A stretch of 64,000 nucleotides of DNA from Paractinoplanes tereljensis (lineage in GTDB: Bacteria > Actinomycetota > Actinomycetes > Mycobacteriales > Micromonosporaceae). The DNA is taken from contig NZ_BOMY01000042.1 in assembly GCF_016862435.1 (NCBI RefSeq), positions 62,001 to 126,000 of the forward strand. The letters run 5' to 3'. The position numbers and the translations under genes are program-made. Below are positions 24,338 to 30,671 of this stretch, piece by piece. The notes below the pieces were generated by a model. It did not search any database. It was not told where the DNA came from and was given only the letters and a program-made list of their open reading frames with translations. Position 1 is the first letter of the stretch. Each line of letters starts with the position of its first letter.

Positions 24338-25905
24338 TTCTCACCGAAGAACAGATCCAGTCGCTGGCCGAGCAGACCCTGGCCCGGATCGACGCCCCCG
24401 ACGACGCGGCCCTGCTGCTGGAGGGCTCGATCGCGGAGGGCTTCGGCAACTCCCGGTCCGACATCGACTTCCTGCTGATCGCCGATCAGGAGGCCGACAT
24501 GCCGACCATGCCGACCATCTTCTTCATCGACGGCCGCCGGGTGGAGATCCGCACCCGCTCGGTCGGCCAGATCACCAAGCACCTCATCGAGGTGGCCGGC
24601 CACCGCGGCCGGGTCACCAGGATGGACGAACACCTGCTCAACCGGTGCCAGCGGTTCCTGCGCGGCCATCCGGTGCGACGCCCGGACCTGATCACCAAGG
24701 TCCGGGAGAACCTGTCCTACGACATGTTCGCCACCGTGATGACGAAGTGGTGGGCCGAGTACGCCCGCCAGTCCGTGCGGCACGCCGTCATGCTCGAATC
24801 GCTCGGCCAGCACGACCAGGCCGCCGTCTGGGCGCGGGCCGGATTGCAGCAGGCCGCGAAGAGCTGGGCGGCCCGCCACGGCGAGACCTACCTCGAACCG
24901 AAGTGGCTGTCCCTGCAGCTCGACCGGCTCGCGGAAAACCCCCTCGTCGCCCGCTACTGGCAGACCGAAGGCACCGCCGACATCATCCGGCTGGTCGCCG
25001 CGCTCGGCGTCACCGGCTGCGCCGACACCCCGGACCGGCTCGTGGTGGAACGCCCGCGCGAGGTGACCACCTGGCAGATCGGCGACCGGGTGCACCTGGT
25101 CCGCGACCGGCGGGACGTCTTCGTGCTGGGCGACACGGCCGCGCGGACCTGGCGCAGGGTGGTCTGGGGCCGCCCGCTGGCCGGCCTCGGCCCCGAGGGC
25201 GACCTGATCGCCACCTTCGTCCGCTACGGCCTGATCCGGGTGTCCTGGCGCGGGGCCGCCATCACCCCGCGGCTGCCGCTGGCCGCGCCGGCCGGCAGCG
25301 TCACCCCGGCCCCGGCGATGACCCTGCCGCTGCTGAGCATCGCCGGGGCGAAACCCGCGCACCCGCGCTCGATCGACCTGCTGCCGCTGCCCGCGCACCG
25401 GTTCGCCGCCGCCGCGATGGCCCTGGTCTGGGGCAACGTCATGGTCGAGAACGCGGTCGAGGACCTGCGCGGCGCCCTCGACCGGGAACAGTGGCGGGTC
25501 GCCGCGCTCGCCACCGCCCGGGCGGTCAACGGCGGCCTGCGGGCCCTGCTCTGCGCCTTCGGCGTGAGCCCGCTGCCCAGCGACCCGGAGCTGATCGGCG
25601 GCCTCGACATGCTGCCGGCCCCGCAGCCACGGATCGCCGAACTGGCCCGGCAACTGTCCCGGCCCGGCAGCCGCGGCGAAGAGCTGCCCGAGTTCATCGC
25701 CGCGGTGCGGGCGGCCTCCGGCGGCGACGCGTTCCCGTCCTCGTTCGACTCGGCCGACGGATGGCAGCGCACCTTGGACATCGGTTACGACTGGCTGCGC
25801 CTCGGCGCCTACCTCGACCAGCAGCTCCCCCTCGACGAGGCCCAGGACCTGCTCTCCAGCGGCGGCGCCCAACCACACACTTCAAGCGCAAAGGAGGCCG
25901 GATGA
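24334..25905 (+). CDS. pol-beta-superfamily nucleotidyltransferase-like protein with long C-terminal region
   Basis: The protein has 523 residues. Residues about 28-72 hold an MNT-type nucleotidyltransferase active site: LLEGSIAEGFGNSRSDIDF gives G31-S32 and the metal ligands D43 and D45, and E71 in RRVEIRTRS is placed as the third acidic residue. Transfer of a nucleotidyl group is therefore possible. Residues 130-200 (MTKWWAEYARQSVRHAVMLE, AGLQQAAKSWAARHGETYLE) look like a helical substrate-binding domain such as those of aminoglycoside nucleotidyltransferases. The C-terminal half (about 240-520) is unmatched. I do not recognise a characterised homologue. Translational coupling on both sides (ATGA upstream; ACP start four bases before its stop) places it in the pathway. 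Confidence 0.75.
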   Translation: MILTEEQIQSLAEQTLARIDAPDDAALLLEGSIAEGFGNSRSDIDFLLIADQEADMPTMPTIFFIDGRRVEIRTRSVGQITKHLIEVAGHRGRVTRMDEHLLNRCQRFLRGHPVRRPDLITKVRENLSYDMFATVMTKWWAEYARQSVRHAVMLESLGQHDQAAVWARAGLQQAAKSWAARHGETYLEPKWLSLQLDRLAENPLVARYWQTEGTADIIRLVAALGVTGCADTPDRLVVERPREVTTWQIGDRVHLVRDRRDVFVLGDTAARTWRRVVWGRPLAGLGPEGDLIATFVRYGLIRVSWRGAAITPRLPLAAPAGSVTPAPAMTLPLLSIAGAKPAHPRSIDLLPLPAHRFAAAAMALVWGNVMVENAVEDLRGALDREQWRVAALATARAVNGGLRALLCAFGVSPLPSDPELIGGLDMLPAPQPRIAELARQLSRPGSRGEELPEFIAAVRAASGGDAFPSSFDSADGWQRTLDIGYDWLRLGAYLDQQLPLDEAQDLLSSGGAQPHTSSAKEAG

Positions 25906-26132
25906 GCACCGAGGTATTCGCCGTGATCAACGCGATGGCACCGCAGAAGGCCGAGCAGATCGGCGCGGACACCCGGCTGCGCGACGAGCTGCTGTTCGAC
26001 TCGCTGCGGCTGATCGAGTTGTCGATGGCGCTGGAGCAGCACTTCGGGCTGCCACCGCTGGACATGGGCGAGAGCGTGGACGTGGTCACCGCCGGCGACG
26101 TGCTCACCCTGGTGCAGCGGGAGCTGGGATGA
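25902..26132 (+). CDS. free-standing acyl carrier protein
   Basis: The 76-residue acidic carrier protein has the phosphopantetheine attachment site in LRDELLFDSLRLIELSMALE (Ser at about residue 34; the usual DSL motif). The ATG at 25902 follows GGAGG by four bases and overlaps the preceding stop. Its stop overlaps the reductase ATG. It sits between an acyl-AMP ligase and a thioester-reductase-like protein, so it most likely carries the activated acyl group from one to the other. Confidence 0.9.
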   Translation: MSTEVFAVINAMAPQKAEQIGADTRLRDELLFDSLRLIELSMALEQHFGLPPLDMGESVDVVTAGDVLTLVQRELG

Positions 26133-27178
26133 AAATCCTGGTCACCGGCGCCGCCGGATTGGTCGGCGCCGAGGTCTGCGCCCGCCTGATCAAGAACAAC
26201 CACCAGGTGTACGGGCTGGTCCACCACGTCCGCACGCTCACCGCCAACAGCGGCCGGCCGGTCACCGGCGTAGACCTGATCCCGGGCGACGTCACCCAGC
26301 CCCGGCTCGGCCTCGACGATGCGACCTGGCGCAAGCTCGCCGACGAGGTCGACCTGATCGTGCACTCGGCCGCGATCACCGACTTCGGCCGCCCGCGCGA
26401 GCTCTACCAGGCGGTCAACACCACCGGCACCGCCCACGTGCTGGAGCTCGCTGGTTTTAAAAACGCCCGGCTGATCCACGTGAGCACCGCCTACGTCTGC
26501 GGCGAGCAGGACGGCCGGATCCTGGAGACCTCCCTCGACGCCGGGCAGCGCTTCGGCAACCACTACGAGGAGAGCAAGTTCCAGGCCGAGCTGCTGGTCC
26601 GCAAGGCCGCCACCGAGGCCACCGTGATCCGGCCCAGCGTCGTGGTCGGCGCCGCCCGCACCGGCGTGGTCCGCGAGTTCAAGAACATCTACGTGGTCCT
26701 GAAGCTGCTCTCCGAGGGCCGGGTCACGTCCATTCCGGGCCACTTCGACGCGTGCGTCGACCTGGTGCCGGTCGACCACGTCGCCGCGCTGATCGCCGAC
26801 GTCGTCGAGAAACCCGCCCCCGGGCAGACCCTGCACGCGGTCGGCTCGACCGTCTCGATGCGGCACCTCTCCGACGTACTCGCCGAATACCCGTCGTTCC
26901 GGGTCCCGCGCTACGTGGCCCCGGCGACCTTCTCGGCCGCCTCGCTCGGCGACCTGGAACGCGCCTACTGGGAGCGGATGCTGTCGCTGTACGAGAGCTA
27001 TTTCCGCCGCCGGCAACACTTCGACGACACCCTCGCCGCCGGTTTCCGCAGCCACAAACGCCTTTCCAACGGGCCGGACCAGCTCCGGAAGATCGTCGAC
27101 TACGCGGTCCGGGCCGGCTATCTCGGCTCCCCGCTGCCCGGCGTCGCCGAGGCCCTCGCCGGGGTCGGTGTGCGATGA
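26129..27178 (+). CDS. thioester-reductase-like / extended SDR NAD(P)-dependent reductase
   Basis: The 349-residue Rossmann enzyme begins MKILVTGAAGLVGAEVCARL (TGxxGxxG cofactor motif). Active-site features are LIHVSTAYVCGEQDG (Ser), NHYEESKFQAELLV (YxxxK) and IRPSVVVG. The overall pattern, and the position after an ATP-dependent ligase and a carrier protein, resemble the reductase domain of carboxylic acid reductases and fatty-acyl reductases rather than a sugar epimerase. The expected reaction is NAD(P)H-dependent release of the acyl group from the carrier as aldehyde or alcohol. It overlaps the ACP and the NDPK-like gene by four bases each. Confidence 0.82.
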   Translation: MKILVTGAAGLVGAEVCARLIKNNHQVYGLVHHVRTLTANSGRPVTGVDLIPGDVTQPRLGLDDATWRKLADEVDLIVHSAAITDFGRPRELYQAVNTTGTAHVLELAGFKNARLIHVSTAYVCGEQDGRILETSLDAGQRFGNHYEESKFQAELLVRKAATEATVIRPSVVVGAARTGVVREFKNIYVVLKLLSEGRVTSIPGHFDACVDLVPVDHVAALIADVVEKPAPGQTLHAVGSTVSMRHLSDVLAEYPSFRVPRYVAPATFSAASLGDLERAYWERMLSLYESYFRRRQHFDDTLAAGFRSHKRLSNGPDQLRKIVDYAVRAGYLGSPLPGVAEALAGVGVR

Positions 27179-28116
27179 GCTACGGGCCGCCGTTCCCGGC
27201 CGGGCTGACCCACGACCCGGACAAGCGCCGCTACTTCGGCACCGACAGCTACTTCCTGGAGTCCTACGACCAGCTGGCCGAGCTCACCGGCGACGCCGCC
27301 GGGTTCGCCGCCGGGCACGCGCTGCTGCTGCTCAAGCCGGACGCGATCGCGTCCCGGTCGGTCGGCCCGGTGCTCGACTGGGCGCGCACGTCCGGCTTCC
27401 GGATCGTCGCGGCCGTCCGGTTCCGGATGACCCGCGGTGCGGTCCGCGCGATGTGGCACTACCAGCTCAACCGGGCCACCCCCGCGCGCAGCCGGCTGGC
27501 CGACGCGCTGTGCCAGGCCTCCGACTCGATGGTGCTGCTGCTCAGCGCCCCCGAGGACGACCGGGTGCCGGCGTCGGTGTCGCTCAGCGACCGCAAGGGG
27601 CCGGCCGATCCGGCCCGGCGTCGGCCTGGCCAGCTGCGTTACCGGCTCGGCGACTTCGGCTTCCTGCTCAACCTGGTGCACGCCTCCGACGAGCCCGCCG
27701 ACGTGCTGCGCGAGCTCGGCATCCTGCTGGACGCCGACGAACGCCGCCGGCTGGTCGGCCAGGCCCTACCTGGCCTCGACCGGCAGGATGCCGCGACCGC
27801 GCTCGCCGATCAGCTCTACGCCGAGATTCCGGCGCAGGACCTGCGCTTCGCGCCGGCCGCAACCCGATTGGCCGCGGCCGCCGACGCACTTGAGCTTCCT
27901 TCGGGCGTACGGGCGGAGCTGCGTGCCTGCCTCGACGCGGCCGACTGGGGTGCCCTGGTCGAACTGATCTGGCGGGCCGGCCTGCCCCTCGCCGGCTGGG
28001 ACCTCACGATCGTCGGCTGCGGTTCGCTGCCGCTGTCCCGGCCCGAGTTCAGCCAGCTGCTGCGCGGCTCCGATCTGGCCCGGTGGCGGGAACCGGCGCA
28101 GGTCGGCACCTCGTGA
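27175..28116 (+). CDS. nucleoside-diphosphate-kinase-fold protein with C-terminal extension
   Basis: The protein has 313 residues. Residues about 47-185 match the NDPK fold in order: HALLLLKPDAIAS (active-site Lys54), PADPARRRPGQLRYRLGDFG (equivalent to the PGTIRGDF segment) and LLNLVHASDEPADVLRELG (equivalent to NVIHGSDS, with the catalytic His at 169). The phosphohistidine is therefore retained. Unlike housekeeping Ndk (about 140 residues), it has a 46-residue N-terminal segment and about 125 extra residues at the C-terminus, so it is a specialised paralogue. In context it might phosphorylate a non-nucleotide phosphate, for example an alkyl phosphate, to a diphosphate; that is inference. 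It has ATGA and GTGA overlaps with its neighbours. Confidence 0.78.
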   Translation: MSYGPPFPAGLTHDPDKRRYFGTDSYFLESYDQLAELTGDAAGFAAGHALLLLKPDAIASRSVGPVLDWARTSGFRIVAAVRFRMTRGAVRAMWHYQLNRATPARSRLADALCQASDSMVLLLSAPEDDRVPASVSLSDRKGPADPARRRPGQLRYRLGDFGFLLNLVHASDEPADVLRELGILLDADERRRLVGQALPGLDRQDAATALADQLYAEIPAQDLRFAPAATRLAAAADALELPSGVRAELRACLDAADWGALVELIWRAGLPLAGWDLTIVGCGSLPLSRPEFSQLLRGSDLARWREPAQVGTS

Positions 28117-28937
28117 CCACCACGATGATGGCCCGGGGCACCGGATTCGTGAGTGCGGTCTTCGACCCGCGGGTGCACGTGACCTACGCGGTGCTGTGGA
28201 CCGGGGCCTACGAGGCGCTCGTCGCCGGGCACGACTGGCGGCCCACCGCCGGCACCGCGCTGCGGGCCGCGACCCTGCTGGCCATGTTGCTCTACCTGCG
28301 GCTGATCGACGAACGCAAGGACGAGTCCTACGACCGGGTGCACAACCCGGACCGGCCGCTGGTGACCGGGCTGGTCACCGCGGCCGGACTGCGCCGGGCC
28401 GGGCGGGTCGTGGTCGCCGTCGTGCTGGCCGCCAACGTGCTCTACGCGCCCTGGTCGGCGGTGGTGGCGGTGGCCTTCTTCGGTTACGCGGCGCTGCTGA
28501 CCCCGCTGGAACGGCGCTTTCCGGTGCTGCGGGACCGGCCGCTGGTCAACATCGCCGTGGTCTATCCCGTACAGCTGCTGATCGGGGTCTACCTGGCGGT
28601 TTCGGCCGGCTCCCCCGCCGTACGCCCGGTGCTGGTCTTCGCCTTTGCCTTTCTGCATTTCGAATTCGCCCGCAAAACCGTGCGGGAGGTGGCGCCGGGC
28701 TCGCGGATGTACTCGGCCACCGCGCTCGGGCCGGCCGGCAGCGCGCTCGTCGCTCTCGGCTGCGCCGTCGCGGCCTGCGCTCTCACCGGACTGCTCTGGC
28801 CGTACGCCGTCCTGGTCATTCCGATCGCGGCGGCCGCCGCGTTTCTCGGCGGGCGGGTCCCGGCCTGGCCGAAGCCCGCCGCGATGCTGTTTCTGATCGT
28901 GCTGTACGCCGGTCTGATCGTCGCCGGGGCGGTCTGA
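28113..28937 (+). CDS. UbiA-family membrane prenyltransferase
   Basis: The protein has 274 residues and about eight or nine transmembrane segments. The first metal-diphosphate motif reads LIDERKDESYDRVHNPDRPL, with Asp66-x3-Asp70-x3-Asp74, followed by the family's HNPDRPLVTG. A second conserved loop, EFARKTVREVAPGSRMYS, follows in the second half. UbiA enzymes transfer a prenyl group from its diphosphate to an aromatic or other acceptor within the membrane. The start is GTG at 28113, overlapping the previous stop as GTGA. The donor and acceptor here are unknown; the two phosphotransferase genes upstream could supply a diphosphate donor. Confidence 0.86.
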   Translation: MTTTMMARGTGFVSAVFDPRVHVTYAVLWTGAYEALVAGHDWRPTAGTALRAATLLAMLLYLRLIDERKDESYDRVHNPDRPLVTGLVTAAGLRRAGRVVVAVVLAANVLYAPWSAVVAVAFFGYAALLTPLERRFPVLRDRPLVNIAVVYPVQLLIGVYLAVSAGSPAVRPVLVFAFAFLHFEFARKTVREVAPGSRMYSATALGPAGSALVALGCAVAACALTGLLWPYAVLVIPIAAAAAFLGGRVPAWPKPAAMLFLIVLYAGLIVAGAV

Positions 28938-29794
28938 TGGAGATCGGCGTGGTTCTTCCGCAGGGTGAGCTGCACGGCGGGCCCGGCGCGCTGCGGGATT
29001 TCGCGCAGGCCGTGCAGGAGCTGGGCTTCCGGCATCTGCTGGCCTACGACCATGTCCTCGGCGCCGATCCGGCCGGGCATCCCGGTTGGTCCGGACCGTA
29101 CGATGTGGACAGTCCGTTCCATGAGCCGCTGACGCTGTTCGCCTACCTGGCCGGGGTTTGCGACCTGGGCCTGGTCACCGGGGTGCTGGTGCTGCCGCAG
29201 CGGCAGACCGCCCTGGTCGCGAAGCAGGCGGCCGAGGTCGATCTGCTGTCCGAGGGTCGGCTGACGCTGGGTGTGGGGCTCGGCTGGAACGCGGTCGAGT
29301 ACGCCGCGCTGGGGCAGCCGATGCGGCGGCGGGGTGCCCGGCTGGAGGAGCAGATCGCCCTGCTGCGGGCCCTGTGGACCCAGCGGTCGGTGACTGGCTC
29401 TTCCGCGGATGAGCTCTTTGAAGCGGCCGGCATCAATCCCCTGCCCGGGCGGTCGATCCCGATCTGGATCGGTGGCACCTCCGACGCGGCCTACCGGCGG
29501 GCCGGGCGGATCGGCGATGGCTGGCTGCCCCGGGTTTCGCCCGGTCCTGCTCTTGCCGCCGCCAAGATCATCGTCGCCGAGGCCGCTTCCTCGGCGGGCC
29601 GCGAGCCCGGCGCGATCGGCATGCACGGCCGAATCCGCGTCGCTGATGGCTCCGTGGCTCTTGCGGCCGGGCGATGGCGGGCCGCCGGCGCCACCCACCT
29701 GGCTGTCAGCACGCTCGGGGCCGGCTTCACCGCGCTGCACGAACACCTGCGGGCCCTGACTGGCGTCTTGGAAGGAATAGTCGATGAGAACTGA
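28937..29794 (+). CDS. luciferase-like (LLM) flavin/F420-dependent oxidoreductase
   Basis: The 285-residue TIM-barrel oxidoreductase has motifs MEIGVVLPQGE, GFRHLLAYDHVLGADP, LVTGVLVLPQRQTALVAKQA, VDLLSEGRLTLGVGLGWN and IPIWIGGTSDAAYRRAGR. These fit the F420-dependent subgroup common in actinomycetes, but FMNH2 use cannot be excluded. Its ATG shares one base with the UbiA stop (TGATG). It probably performs a reduction or oxidation of the pathway intermediate. Confidence 0.85.
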   Translation: MEIGVVLPQGELHGGPGALRDFAQAVQELGFRHLLAYDHVLGADPAGHPGWSGPYDVDSPFHEPLTLFAYLAGVCDLGLVTGVLVLPQRQTALVAKQAAEVDLLSEGRLTLGVGLGWNAVEYAALGQPMRRRGARLEEQIALLRALWTQRSVTGSSADELFEAAGINPLPGRSIPIWIGGTSDAAYRRAGRIGDGWLPRVSPGPALAAAKIIVAEAASSAGREPGAIGMHGRIRVADGSVALAAGRWRAAGATHLAVSTLGAGFTALHEHLRALTGVLEGIVDEN

Positions 29795-30671
29795 CACCAC
29801 CGTCGAACCGTCGTCCATCCATCGCCGGCACACCGAGACGGTGTTCCTGACCGACGTCCAGCCCGACGGCGACGGCGGCTTCGTGGCGGCCGCGATCCTG
29901 CCCGACGACCACGCCTACTACGCCGCGCACACCGCACCGGCCAACCGGCGGCTCGACCCGATGCTGGTGCTCGAAGCCTGCCGGCAGGCCCACAACTACC
30001 TGGCCCACACGTACTTCGGGGTCGAGGCCGGCGCGGCCTTCATCCTGAACTCGTTCGCGCTGCGGCTGGCCCCCGACGCACACACCCAGCTGCCGGCGAC
30101 CGGGACCGGCCTGCTGACCATGACGCTGCCGCCGCCGGAGCCGCAGCTGCTCGGCCGCCGCACCCGCGGCCTCACCCCGTCGTTCCACCTGTCGATCGCC
30201 GGCACCCCGATCGGCGAGTCGAGCATGACGGTCGGCTACGTCTCGGCCCCGGCCTACCGCGCCCTGCGCACCCGGCACCGCACCGGCCCGCTGATCACCT
30301 CGGACGACCTGCCGCCCGGCGACCGCACCGGCGCCGTCGCACCCGCGCGGGTCGGCCGGATCCGCGCGGCCGACGTCCTGCTGGCCGACCTGGCCGGCGA
30401 CCGGGCCCGGTTGCTGGTCCCGGTCGAGCACACCGGACTCTTCGACCACCCGCTCGACCACATCCCGGGGACGCTGTTCATCGAGGCGGCCCGGCAGCTC
30501 GCCACCGCGCTCAGCGCCGAGCCCCGGGCGGCCACCATGACGAGCATGAGCGCGACCTTCCACGCCTTCGCCGAGCTGGACGCGCCGGTCGAGCTCACCG
30601 CCACCGGCCAGGTGGTCACCGCGACCCAGGGCGGCATCCCGGTGGCGACGATCGCCGTCTCAGCCGGATAG
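29784..30671 (+). CDS. AfsA-family (A-factor synthase-like) protein
   Basis: The 295-residue protein has the two hotdog-like AfsA repeats. Repeat 1 begins HRRHTETVFLTDVQPDGDG; repeat 2 begins VGRIRAADVLLADL and contains DHPLDHIPGTLFIEAARQLA, the AfsA hallmark. AfsA condenses a beta-ketoacyl thioester with dihydroxyacetone phosphate in gamma-butyrolactone signal synthesis; related enzymes make butenolides and furans. The ATG at 29784 follows GGAAGGA and overlaps the LLM gene by 11 bases. No ArpA-type receptor gene lies adjacent, so a biosynthetic rather than signalling role is possible. The gene ends with a 12-base convergent overlap with the P-type ATPase. Confidence 0.87.
   Translation: MRTDTTVEPSSIHRRHTETVFLTDVQPDGDGGFVAAAILPDDHAYYAAHTAPANRRLDPMLVLEACRQAHNYLAHTYFGVEAGAAFILNSFALRLAPDAHTQLPATGTGLLTMTLPPPEPQLLGRRTRGLTPSFHLSIAGTPIGESSMTVGYVSAPAYRALRTRHRTGPLITSDDLPPGDRTGAVAPARVGRIRAADVLLADLAGDRARLLVPVEHTGLFDHPLDHIPGTLFIEAARQLATALSAEPRAATMTSMSATFHAFAELDAPVELTATGQVVTATQGGIPVATIAVSAG

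Noticed and set aside
26129-27178. Sugar epimerase assignment for the SDR in the biosynthetic operon
   Set aside because: Position right after an ACP and an acyl-AMP ligase and the sequence pattern favour thioester reductase; epimerase remains a minor alternative.
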